A stretch of DNA of 64,000 bases, from assembly GCF_021245725.1 (NCBI RefSeq), contig NZ_JAJGSX010000003.1, positions 434,001-498,000 on the forward strand. Reading direction: 5' to 3'. Below the pieces are notes generated by a model. The model saw only the letters and a program-made list of their open reading frames with translations, searched no databases and was not told the origin of the DNA. The position numbers were made by a program, and so were the translations under genes. This document shows, piece by piece, positions 25,573 to 33,501 of the stretch. This stretch comes from Pseudonocardia sp. TRM90224. GTDB taxonomy: Bacteria > Actinomycetota > Actinomycetes > Mycobacteriales > Pseudonocardiaceae. The first letter of the stretch is position 1. The number at the start of each line of letters is the position of its first letter.

Positions 25573-26424
25573 TCAGGTCTCGGCGCGGGTCGCGCGCACG
25601 ATCGCGGACGCGGCGTGGTCGTGGACGCGGTGGGTCTCGTTGATGTCGATGTCGACGAACCCGGCCTCAGCCAGCGCGGTCTCGAAGTCGGTGCGGGTCA
25701 GGGCGCCGGCGACGCATCCGGACCAGGCATCGGGGTCCGAGCGCACGGACGGGTCGAGGTTGGGGTCGGCGATCACGTCGGAGACGGCGAACCGGCCTCC
25801 GGGGCGCAGCACGCGTGCGGCTTCGCGGAGCACGACGGGCTTGTCGGCGGCGAGGTTGATCACGCAGTTGGAGATGACGACATCGACGCTGGCGTCGGGC
25901 AGCGGGATCTGTTCGAGGTAGCCCTGCAGGAACTCGACGTTGTCCACCCCGGCGGTCTCGGCGTTGGCGCGGGCGAGCTGGAGCATCTCCGGAGTCATGT
26001 CCAAGCCGTAGACGCGCCCGCCCGGTGCGACCCGGCGGGCGGAGATCAGGACGTCGGCGCCGGCGCCGGACCCGAGGTCGAGCACGGTCTCGCCGGGCTT
26101 GAGATCCGCGACCGCGGTCGGCACACCGCACCCCAGGGAGGCCTCGACCGCTGTCGCGGGTGCGCCCTGGGCTTCGGTCGGGTCGTAGAGCTGAGCCCCG
26201 AACGATTCCTCGGTTGCCGCCGGCCCGCAGCAGCTCGTCGAGCACGACGATCCTGCCGGCTCTGTTGCGGCGTCGGTGGCCGGGCCGCAGCACGACGATG
26301 GTGCTGTGGCCGTGGCTGCCTCGCTCTGGCGGGCGGCGATGCGGGTGGCGATGCGGGTGGCGGAGGCTGCGTAGCGGGCGCGGACGTTGTCGCGGATCTG
26401 GTCGGTGGGCCAGGGCTCGGACAT
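25573..26424 (-). CDS. arsM: Arsenite S-adenosylmethionine methyltransferase
   Basis: A 283-aa ArsM-family enzyme. Motif I is VLDLGSGAGADVLISARRV, then YGLDMTPEMLQLARANAE and ISNCVINLAADK, whose Asn-Cys pair holds a conserved As(III)-binding cysteine; another is in SLGCGVPTAV. Residues 40-70 carry an extra cysteine-rich segment (SSCCGPATD, then SSCSTSCCGP). ArsM methylates As(III) to methylated arsenicals. The product would feed the MFS transporter and oxidoreductases of the cluster if those handle organoarsenicals (inference). The start is ATG at 26424, 22 bp behind the MFS gene. Confidence 0.92.
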   Translation of the reverse strand: MSEPWPTDQIRDNVRARYAASATRIATRIAARQSEAATATAPSSCCGPATDAATEPAGSSCSTSCCGPAATEESFGAQLYDPTEAQGAPATAVEASLGCGVPTAVADLKPGETVLDLGSGAGADVLISARRVAPGGRVYGLDMTPEMLQLARANAETAGVDNVEFLQGYLEQIPLPDASVDVVISNCVINLAADKPVVLREAARVLRPGGRFAVSDVIADPNLDPSVRSDPDAWSGCVAGALTRTDFETALAEAGFVDIDINETHRVHDHAASAIVRATRAET

Positions 26425-26446
26425 GAGGTTCCTCTCGTGGATGGGT

Positions 26447-27718
26447 TCAGTCGTGCTGGTGATCGCCCCCGACGGGCCGGGACGGACGAGCGGTGGGCGA
26501 GCCGGCTGGTGCAGGCGGGACCGTTGCGGCGGCGAGCACGGCGGCGATGCCGGCCAGGACGGCGAGGACGACGAAGACCGTCGGGTATCCGCCGAGGAGC
26601 TCGGCCAGGGCGGCGCCGGCCCAGGGAGCCAGGGCGGTGGCGACCATGGCTGGTGCGGTGAGCAGCCCGTTGAGCCGTCCGTAGTGGGTGGCGCCCCAGC
26701 GGTCGCTGATCGCGGTCGCCTGCAGCAGCGTGAACACCCCCCGCGCCGAACCGGCGAGCATCGCCGCCGCGATCAGCAGCGCGGTCGGGCCCGGCAGGAT
26801 CGCGAGCAGCAAGGTCGCGGCTGCGGAGGCGGCGATGATGGCCACGCTGCGGGCGCGGACCGACAAGGCCCCTGACAGGCGTCCGTAGCCGAGCCGGCCC
26901 AGGACCTGCCCGAGGCCGCCCAGGCCCAGCGCCCACGCCGCCTGTGTCGTGGACAGGCCGCGCTCGATCAGCAGTGGGACCTGGTTGACCACGACCGCGA
27001 ACGCGGCGAACGTCGCCAGCGCAACAGCCACGACCAGGACCCGGAACGTGCGGCTGCGCACGACGTCGGCCGGGGCGTGGTCGACCGTCCCGGCGACGCG
27101 CTCGGGTGCGGGCCAGGGGCCGCGCAGCCCGAACAGGTGGGCGGGAATCGTCACCGCGGCCAGCACCCCGGCCAGGGTGAGGTAGGTGTCGCGCCACCCG
27201 AACGGGCCCAACAGCGCCGCGGTCAGCGGCGCGAACACGGTGCTAGCCAGCCCGGCCAGCAGCGTCACCGCGGTCAACGCGGTCACCCGGCGCGGCCCCC
27301 ACCAGCGCGTCAACGCCGCGAACGCCGGCGCGTAGAGGGTGCCGGCCATGGCAACACCGGCCAGCACCCAGGCCGCGAAGAACACCGGCAGCGACGGGGC
27401 GAGTGCGATCCCGACGACGGCCGGTACGGCGAGGATCGATCCGGTGGTCATGACCCGTCGCGGTCCGAAGCGGTCGATCCAGCGCCCGGCCGGGATCCCG
27501 ACCAGTGCCGAGACGACCAACCCGGTCGAGAACGCCGCGGTCAGGACCGACACCGACCAGCCGGTGTCGCGCGCGATCGTGGGCGCCAGCACCGGGAAGG
27601 CGTAGTAGAGCACTCCCCAGCTGACGATCTCGGTCACGCACAGCACGACAAGCACCCGGCGCAGACCGAACTCGCTCAGCCCACCCACGGTGTGGTCCTC
27701 GGCCTCTGATCGCGGCAC
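26447..27718 (-). CDS. MFS transporter in arsenic cluster
   Basis: A 423-aa twelve-helix MFS protein with the loop GRWIDRFGPRRVM (G-R-x-x-D-R-F-G-P-R-R). The C terminus ends in GGDHQHD, a possible metal-binding tail. It sits between arsM and an FAD oxidoreductase. It is not accompanied by a GAPDH gene, which argues against ArsJ, and is not ArsP, which is not an MFS protein. A role in exporting a methylated or oxidised arsenical is inferred from its neighbours only. Confidence 0.85.
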   Translation of the reverse strand: MPRSEAEDHTVGGLSEFGLRRVLVVLCVTEIVSWGVLYYAFPVLAPTIARDTGWSVSVLTAAFSTGLVVSALVGIPAGRWIDRFGPRRVMTTGSILAVPAVVGIALAPSLPVFFAAWVLAGVAMAGTLYAPAFAALTRWWGPRRVTALTAVTLLAGLASTVFAPLTAALLGPFGWRDTYLTLAGVLAAVTIPAHLFGLRGPWPAPERVAGTVDHAPADVVRSRTFRVLVVAVALATFAAFAVVVNQVPLLIERGLSTTQAAWALGLGGLGQVLGRLGYGRLSGALSVRARSVAIIAASAAATLLLAILPGPTALLIAAAMLAGSARGVFTLLQATAISDRWGATHYGRLNGLLTAPAMVATALAPWAGAALAELLGGYPTVFVVLAVLAGIAAVLAAATVPPAPAGSPTARPSRPVGGDHQHD

Positions 27719-27748
27719 GGCTTCCTCTCGGACGTGGACCTGCGACGG

Positions 27749-29098
27749 TCAGGGACGGGCAGGCGCGCCGACCCCGATGCCGACCAGCTCCGCGGCCCCC
27801 GGTTCTGGAGCACCGCAGCATCCGCCGGCGTCGGTCGTTGCGGCCTCGTCGAACACGCCGGCGCCGCCACACACTCCGGTCTCCGGCAGCACGAGCTCGA
27901 CCCGGTCGGCGGCCTCCTGGTCCCCGGCCAGCGCCGCGGCGACCGAACGGACCTGCTCGTAGCCGGTCATGGCCAGGAACGTCGGCGCGCGGCCGTAGGA
28001 CTTCATCCCGGCCAGGAACACGCCCGGCTCGGGCTGGGCCAGCTCGCGGGCGCCGTGCGGGTAGACCGTGCCGCACGAGTGCACGTTCGGGTCGATCAAC
28101 GGGGCCAACTCCCGGGCGGCCTGCAAGGTCGGGTCGAGGTCGAGGCGCACCTCCGAGAGCCACGACAGGTCCGGGCGGAATCCGGTCAGTACGACCACCT
28201 CGTCGACCGGGTCGAGCCGGCGCCCGTCCAGTGACTCCAGTACCAGCTGCTCCCCGGCTCGCTGGACGGCGGTCGTGCGGAATCCCGTCACTGTGGTGAT
28301 GTGGCCGGCCTCGACCGCTGCGGCTGCGCGCAGCCCGAGCGCGCCGCGGGCCGGGAGCTGGTCGGCGTCGCCGCCGCCGAAGGTGTCGCCCACCTGGCCG
28401 CGGCGCAGCAGCCAGTCCACGTGCGCGCCCGGCTCGTCCCGGGCGAGATCGGCGAACGCGACCAGCGCGGTCAGCGCCGAGTGACCGCTACCCGCGACCG
28501 TGATCCGCTTGCCCGCGTATCGGGCCCGCACGACCGGGTCGGCGAGGTTCGGGACCTGGTAGGCGATCCGGTCGGCTGCGGCCTTCTCCCCGATCGCGGG
28601 CAGTCCGTCCCCGCCGAGCGGGTTGGGGGTCGACCATGTTCCCGAGGCGTCGATCAGCCCGCGGGCCAGGATCCGCTCCTCGCCGTCTGCGGTCTCGACA
28701 TGCACCGACAGCGGTTCGGTGTCGCGGCCGGCGTCGACGATCCGGTCACGCCCGCGACGCGCCACCCCGACCACCCTCGATCTGTAGTGGACCCGATCAC
28801 CCAACACATCGGCCAGCGGCTGCAGGTATCGCTCTGCCCACTCCGCGCCGGTTGCGTACGTGTCGGGGTCGGGGTGTCGCCATCCGGTCGGGGCAAGCAG
28901 CTTCTCCGCGACCGGGTCGACGACCTCGGCCCACCGGGAGAACAGCCGCACGCTGTGCCACTCCCGAACATTCGCCCCGGCCGCCGCCCCGGCCTCCAGC
29001 ACCACCGGCTCGATCCCCCGCTCCAGCAAATGGGCCGCCGCGGCCAGCCCGACCGGCCCCGCTCCGACCACGACGACCGGCAGGCTCGACTCGTCCAT
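27749..29098 (-). CDS. FAD-dependent oxidoreductase with Cys-rich tail
   Basis: A 449-aa flavoprotein. The N-terminal FAD motif is VVVVGAGPVGLAAAAHLLERG and a second dinucleotide motif is ITVAGSGHSALTAL; the late ATP-x-x-x-G-like element is VVVLTGFRPDL. The last 60 residues carry an unusual cysteine cluster (TGVCGGAGVF, then GGCCGAPEPG) that could bind a metalloid. It resembles flavoproteins often placed beside arsM and MFS genes in actinobacterial ars clusters. The start is ATG at 29098; GTG one codon upstream is possible. It leads the seven-gene leftward ars operon. Confidence 0.85.
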   Translation of the reverse strand: MDESSLPVVVVGAGPVGLAAAAHLLERGIEPVVLEAGAAAGANVREWHSVRLFSRWAEVVDPVAEKLLAPTGWRHPDPDTYATGAEWAERYLQPLADVLGDRVHYRSRVVGVARRGRDRIVDAGRDTEPLSVHVETADGEERILARGLIDASGTWSTPNPLGGDGLPAIGEKAAADRIAYQVPNLADPVVRARYAGKRITVAGSGHSALTALVAFADLARDEPGAHVDWLLRRGQVGDTFGGGDADQLPARGALGLRAAAAVEAGHITTVTGFRTTAVQRAGEQLVLESLDGRRLDPVDEVVVLTGFRPDLSWLSEVRLDLDPTLQAARELAPLIDPNVHSCGTVYPHGARELAQPEPGVFLAGMKSYGRAPTFLAMTGYEQVRSVAAALAGDQEAADRVELVLPETGVCGGAGVFDEAATTDAGGCCGAPEPGAAELVGIGVGAPARP

Positions 29099-29125
29099 CA
29101 CGCTCTCCTCACTCCAACGTCATTC

Positions 29126-29200
29126 ATCGACGCTCATCGATTCAATGGCCAGGACTCTATCGACGGCGGTCGATTGACGCAACCATCGATGTGAGTCGAT
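29126..29200. promoter_or_regulatory. Three ArsR-type boxes in divergent ars promoter
   Basis: Three exact copies of ATCGA-N6-TCGAT at 29126-29141, 29159-29174 and 29185-29200, lying between the divergent FAD oxidoreductase (start 29098) and ArsR-ArsN (start 29212) genes. They probably bind one or both ArsR proteins of the cluster and control both transcription units. Confidence 0.75.
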
Positions 29201-29211
29201 ACTCTGTCCTC

Positions 29212-30069
29212 ATGAGCACCAGCCTGCCGCTGACGGACATCTCCGGGCCGCCGACGCAGCTCCCAGCTCAGGAAGCGGCGACCTACGCCGAGTGGTTCGC
29301 CTGCCTCGCCGAACCGACCCGGGTTCGCATGCTGCACGCGGTCGCCGTCGCCGGCCACCAGATCAGCGTCGGAGAACTGACTGTGCAGCTGGGCATCAGC
29401 CAGTCCACCTGCTCGCATCACCTGCGCAAGCTCGCCGACGTGGGGTTCGTGCACCTGCGCAAGGAGGGCACGACCACACTCGTGTCGGTCAACCCGGCCT
29501 GCTGCACCGGCCTGCCGCACGCCGCCGACGCGGTGATGGGCATGCTCGGGCCGCGGCCGTGCTGCCCCACCGACCTGCCCGTCGACGTCACCGTCCGCCA
29601 GATGCAGGTCGGTGACTGGGCCGATGTTCGGCGCATCTACGCCGAAGGCATCGCCACCGGCGACGCCACCTTCGAGACCGAGGTCCCCGAGCGGCGCGAG
29701 CTGGACCGCAAATGGCTGCCTGATCACCGCTGGGTCGCCGAACTCGACGGCACGGTCGTCGGCTGGACCGCGCTCAGCCCGATCTCGACCCGGCCCGTCT
29801 ACGCCGGCGTCGCCGAGACCTCGATCTACGTCGCCGACGGTGTCCGCGGCCGCGGCATCGGCAAAGCCCTGATCCACAAGCAGGTCACCGCCGCCGACGA
29901 CGCCGGCCTCTGGACCCTGCAGACCGCGATCTTCCCCGAGAACCGCGCCTCGATCGCGCTGCACCAGTCCGCCGGCTACCGCACCCTCGGCCTGCGCGAA
30001 CGCATCGGCCAACACCACGGCGTCTGGCGCGACACCGTCTTCCTCGAACGCCGACGCGCCACCGACTGA
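29212..30069 (+). CDS. ArsR-ArsN fusion: repressor plus GNAT acetyltransferase
   Basis: A 285-aa two-domain protein. Residues 20-115 are an ArsR winged helix (SVGELTVQLGISQSTCSHHLRKLADVGFV) with cysteine pairs at PACCTG and PRPCCP that may sense As(III). Residues 125-285 are a GNAT acetyltransferase of the phosphinothricin-acetyltransferase/ArsN type, with acetyl-CoA loop VADGVRGRGIGKALI and segment FPENRASIALHQSAGY. ArsN enzymes acetylate arsinothricin and phosphinothricin. The start is ATG at 29212. The fusion couples sensing and detoxification in one chain, and it is divergent from the seven-gene operon. Confidence 0.9.
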   Translation: MSTSLPLTDISGPPTQLPAQEAATYAEWFACLAEPTRVRMLHAVAVAGHQISVGELTVQLGISQSTCSHHLRKLADVGFVHLRKEGTTTLVSVNPACCTGLPHAADAVMGMLGPRPCCPTDLPVDVTVRQMQVGDWADVRRIYAEGIATGDATFETEVPERRELDRKWLPDHRWVAELDGTVVGWTALSPISTRPVYAGVAETSIYVADGVRGRGIGKALIHKQVTAADDAGLWTLQTAIFPENRASIALHQSAGYRTLGLRERIGQHHGVWRDTVFLERRRATD

Positions 30070-30187
30070 CCCCCACCGGGCATCGCCCGGCCCCGCAGAC
30101 CCACTACCGGAACCGGCCGCCATGTGCGGACCGGTCATTCACCCTGCCCGCGTTCCTCCGACGGAGGACCGTCTCTTCGAGGTGCCC

Positions 30188-31273
30188 ATGTCCCACCACG
30201 ACGCGATCGTCATCGGCGCCGGCCAGTCCGGCCTCGCCGCCGCACACGCCCTGCGCGCCGCCAGGCTCTCCCCGCTCGTCCTGGAAGCCGGCCCCGAACC
30301 CACCGGGTCCTGGCCGCACTACTACGACAGCCTCACCCTGTTCTCCCCCGCCCGATACAGCGAACTGCCCGGCATGGCCTTCCCCGGCGACCCGAACCGC
30401 TACCCACACCGCGACGAGGTCATCGACTACCTGCGCCGCTACGCCGACCGCCTCGACACCGACATCCAGACCGGGCAACGCGTCCGCGCCGTCACCCGCG
30501 TCGCCGGCCTCTTCACCGTCGACACCGACGAGCAGAGGTTCACCGCGCCGATCGTCATCGCGGCGACCGGCGGCTTCGGCAACCCCTACCGGCCCACACT
30601 GCCCGGCCTCGACCAGTTCACCGGCCATGTCCTGCACGTCAGCCAGTACCGCAACCCCGACCGCTACGCCGACCAACGTGTCGTCGTAGTTGGAGCCGGG
30701 AACTCCGCCGCCCAGGTCGGGGTCGAGCTCGCCGGCCACGCACACGTCACCCTCGGCACCCGGGCCCCGATCAAGTACGCGCCGCAGACGATCCTCGGCC
30801 GCGACATGCACTGGTGGGCCACCACCCTGGGATTCGATCACCTGCCCATCGGTCCCTACCTGCGCACCAAGCCCAGTGTCCCCGTCATCGACGACGGCAC
30901 CTACCGCCACACCATCGACGCCGGCCGCCCCGCCCGTTCGCCACTCTTCACCACCATCGACGGCAACCAGGTCACCTGGCCCGACGGGCGCACCGAGCAC
31001 GTCGACACGATCCTGCTCGCCACCGGATACCGCCCCGACCTGCCCTACCTCGCCGGCCTCGGCGCCCTCGACGCCACCGGGGCACCCCGGCAGATCCGCG
31101 GACTGTCTCGCACTCACCCCGGCCTCGCCTACGTCGGGCTGGAATGGCAACGCAGCCTCGCCTCCGCAACCCTCCGCGGAGTCGGACGTGACGCGAACTA
31201 CCTCGTCGAGCGACTCCTCCGCACACCCGCCAGCGTTCCGACCATCCGATGCTGCGAGGTCGCGAGAACCTGA
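30188..31273 (+). CDS. ArsO-like flavin-dependent monooxygenase
   Basis: A 361-aa class B flavoprotein with FAD motif AIVIGAGQSGLAAAHAL, NADPH motif VVVVGAGNSAAQVGVEL and ATGYRPDLPYL near the end. It resembles the putative flavin monooxygenases called ArsO that recur in actinobacterial and other ars operons, whose substrate is not settled. I chose ATG at 30188 because GAGG precedes it and the FAD motif follows directly; an ATG at 30122 would add 22 residues. It is co-directional with the ArsR-ArsN gene. Confidence 0.85.
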   Translation: MSHHDAIVIGAGQSGLAAAHALRAARLSPLVLEAGPEPTGSWPHYYDSLTLFSPARYSELPGMAFPGDPNRYPHRDEVIDYLRRYADRLDTDIQTGQRVRAVTRVAGLFTVDTDEQRFTAPIVIAATGGFGNPYRPTLPGLDQFTGHVLHVSQYRNPDRYADQRVVVVGAGNSAAQVGVELAGHAHVTLGTRAPIKYAPQTILGRDMHWWATTLGFDHLPIGPYLRTKPSVPVIDDGTYRHTIDAGRPARSPLFTTIDGNQVTWPDGRTEHVDTILLATGYRPDLPYLAGLGALDATGAPRQIRGLSRTHPGLAYVGLEWQRSLASATLRGVGRDANYLVERLLRTPASVPTIRCCEVART

Positions 31274-31351
31274 CGCCCACCGCCTGCCCGGCGGCCATCT
31301 GAGCGCGTAGCGGACCAAGGTTGTCCGCAGCCGTTGACCGAGCCGTTTCGA

Positions 31352-31416
31352 CCGTCGCAGAACGCCGACCGCAATCGATCCATTCCGGACGTTCGAATCG
31401 GGCCGTTCTGCGACGG
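31352..31416. repeat. Inverted repeat with 39-bp spacer
   Basis: Perfect 13-bp arms, CCGTCGCAGAACG (31352-31364) and CGTTCTGCGACGG (31404-31416), in the 241-bp gap after the ars cluster. This could be a long hairpin or a remnant of terminal inverted repeats; there is no transposase. Confidence 0.5.
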
Positions 31417-31514
31417 CCAGGCCTCGGCAGGCCTGCTCGATGCGCTCGGGCGCACCCGGAGCAGGCGGACCCAACGATTGCCGTGGCGGAGCATCCTCTG
31501 CGACCCTTCGCCGC

Positions 31515-32003
31515 ATGCCGCGACCTTTCGTGACCGCCGCGGGCGCGACGCTGGTTGCGGCCGGCGCCGGCAACGCCCTGATCAGTAAGGACGACCTCAA
31601 CTGGCTTTACGGGTTGCGGCAGCCGCGCATGCAGCTGCCGCTCCCAGGTTTCGCGGCCGTGGGCGTGGTGTACTACGCACTGCTGGGATGTGTGCTGTAC
31701 CGGGCGGTCGATCGGCGCGACAGCGTCGCGACCCGGCTGGCCCTCGTGGTCCTCGTTCTCAACGAGGTGTGGAACGTCGGGTTCTTCGGCCGGCGTAGCG
31801 TGCGGACCGGCTTCTTCGGCATCCTCGTCTTCCTGGTGCCTCTGGCCGCGCTGCAGATCGCCGTGGCGAAGGACCGACGCTCCAGCGTGCTGCTGGCGCC
31901 CTACACGGCCTGGGTGATCTGCTACGACGTGCCCTGGACGCTTCAGCTGTGGCGGCTCAACCCAGATCGTCCTCAGGCGTGCGCCGCACACCATCGGGAG
32001 TAG
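31515..32003 (+). CDS. TspO/MBR-like membrane protein
   Basis: A 162-aa protein with five hydrophobic helices. The segment VLVLNEVWNVGFF and the C-terminal APYTAWVICYDVPWTLQLWRLN resemble the helix pattern and Trp/Asn-rich signature of TspO/MBR proteins, which bind tetrapyrroles. An N-terminal P-x-P-x-W region typical of the family is less clear. The start is ATG at 31515. A frame extending upstream is Gly/Ser-rich and not credible. It stands alone, downstream of the ars cluster. Confidence 0.65.
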   Translation: MPRPFVTAAGATLVAAGAGNALISKDDLNWLYGLRQPRMQLPLPGFAAVGVVYYALLGCVLYRAVDRRDSVATRLALVVLVLNEVWNVGFFGRRSVRTGFFGILVFLVPLAALQIAVAKDRRSSVLLAPYTAWVICYDVPWTLQLWRLNPDRPQACAAHHRE

Positions 32004-32121
32004 ACCGGCTCCATAGATCCTTTGCAGGGCGAACGTCACGGGCGTCGAGGGCGATCTTCGGCCAGAGCTTGAATGCTGTGTTGCGCAGCGCGGTCCCGGT
32101 CTGGGTGGCAGGTACGAGCAG

Positions 32122-32436
32122 ATGGGCGGCCAGGGTCGCGCCGCGGCGGCGGTGACGATGTTGCGCACGGTCGGTCTGGTCGAGCAGGTTCCGGTGCCGG
32201 GCAGCCGACGGGATCACTTCTCGATGCGCCCGGATGCGTGGGTACGGTTGATGAGCGGCCAGAACGCCATGATCGAGGTAATGCAGGAAATCGGCTCGGC
32301 CGGCGTGGCGGCCGTCGAGGCGAATGGTCCCGCGCAGGGCAGGCTGAACGCGATGCGTGACTTCTACGGGTTCATGCAGGCCGAGTTGCCGGCCCTGATC
32401 GATCGATGGCGCGCCCAGTACTCGGGCCACCTCTGA
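32122..32436 (+). pseudogene. 5'-truncated GbsR/MarR-type regulator
   Basis: The frame encodes the C-terminal half of a transcription regulator: a wing-like segment LRTVGLVEQVPVPGSRRDHF, then the dimerisation helices (MRDFYGFMQAELPALIDRW). The N-terminal helices and recognition helix expected upstream are absent; sequence before 32122 is unrelated. I read this as a gene remnant rather than a small protein, although a start at 32122 could still express a dimerisation fragment. Confidence 0.5.
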
Positions 32437-32506
32437 TGTTGCGGGCGTAAGCCCACGTTGTGGGCCAGGTGTCATCGCGAACCGAGTTGATACGGAGCAA
32501 CGCTCC

Positions 32507-32566
32507 GCCGAGATGGACCACAGGGCCCTTTGATCATGCTCGGACGGCGCTGAGGTTCATCTCGGC
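32507..32566. repeat. 60-bp hairpin repeat, copy A
   Basis: Bounded by GCCGAGAT and ATCTCGGC, with inner pairing segments GACC/GGTT and AGGGCC/GGCGCT around a TTTGATCATGCTCGGAC loop. The same element occurs at 42345 and 42722. It lies between the truncated regulator and the convergent TetR gene. Confidence 0.8.
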
Positions 32567-32596
32567 GCTGGCCGCGGCGGGGATCGGCTCCCGCGC

Positions 32597-33370
32597 TCAG
32601 CCTTCGGCGCTCGGGGTGGTGTCGGCGGCGGCGGCGATGCGCCGCGCGATCTCGGCGATGCAGGCGTCGACCGCCGTCATGTAGAAGACGCGGTCCTCAT
32701 CGTCCGCCCCGAGCTCCTCCGCGAGCTCGTGTGCGATCGGGTACTGATCGCGGGGCAGCGACTGGTAGACCGCCGGCCAGATCGCGGACTGGTTGGCGCG
32801 CCCTTCATCGTCGAGCGACGCACGAGCCGCGAACTCACCGGAGACGCTGAGCATGACCACCACGAAGGTCTGGTAAAGGGTGACCGTGTCGGTGCGTGAG
32901 AGACCCTCCCGGTACAGGGTCGCGAGAATCAACTCGGCGCCCTCGAGCTCGCTGGCGCCACCGCTCGTGCGTGAGAACGTCAGGGCGTGCGCAGCGGGGT
33001 GCTCCATGGCGACGTCCCAGACGGCGTCCGCCAGCGACCGCAGCACCTGGTCCCACGACGGGTCGGCCGGCATGGCCGCCCGTGCCCGGTCCAACGCCAG
33101 GTGGCGCATCCGCTCGCCGAGCGCCAGGATCAGGTCGTCCTTGTTGCGGAAGTGGCGGTAGTACGCGGTGGGATCGACACCGAGCTCCTCGCCGATTCGC
33201 CTGGTGGACAGGGCGGAGGCGCCCTCGGAGTTGGCGAGCTCGAAGACCACGTCGACGATGCGCTCGCGGGCGAGGACCGGACGTCGACCGCGGCGTGCCC
33301 CGTTGGTCTTCGGGGGCGAGGAGGTAGCCGTGTCCGAGGCAACCCGGCGTCGATCTGCGTTCGCGGTCAT
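32597..33370 (-). CDS. TetR family regulator
   Basis: A 257-aa TetR protein. The N-terminal helix-turn-helix is STRRIGEELGVDPTAYYRHFRNKDDLILAL; the C-terminal ligand domain is helical and of the TetR_C_33-like size. I chose ATG at 33370 (MTANADRRR); an upstream start would add 17 residues. It follows the substrate-binding protein gene by 131 bp on the same strand and is the likely regulator of the ABC/amidase locus, whose divergent promoter has repeated TGTCA elements. A 15-bp palindrome lies 31 bp before its start. Confidence 0.88.
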   Translation of the reverse strand: MTANADRRRVASDTATSSPPKTNGARRGRRPVLARERIVDVVFELANSEGASALSTRRIGEELGVDPTAYYRHFRNKDDLILALGERMRHLALDRARAAMPADPSWDQVLRSLADAVWDVAMEHPAAHALTFSRTSGGASELEGAELILATLYREGLSRTDTVTLYQTFVVVMLSVSGEFAARASLDDEGRANQSAIWPAVYQSLPRDQYPIAHELAEELGADDEDRVFYMTAVDACIAEIARRIAAAADTTPSAEG

Positions 33371-33400
33371 TGCCTGCTTTCCGGACTCTGCGAATTCGGC

Positions 33401-33415
33401 CGCTCTGTCAGAGCG
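33401..33415. promoter_or_regulatory. Palindrome upstream of tetR
   Basis: CGCTCTG T CAGAGCG, perfect 7-bp arms around one base. It lies 31 bp upstream of the TetR start and 87 bp after the lipoprotein gene. It could be an autoregulatory operator or the stem of a weak terminator. Confidence 0.4.
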
Positions 33416-33501
33416 GGACATCGCTGGTGTGGGATGGCCTCAGCGTATCGGCGGGTCCCGCGTCGTCCCTAGGGTCTGTCCTGCGGGCCCCGCCGGACTT
33501 G

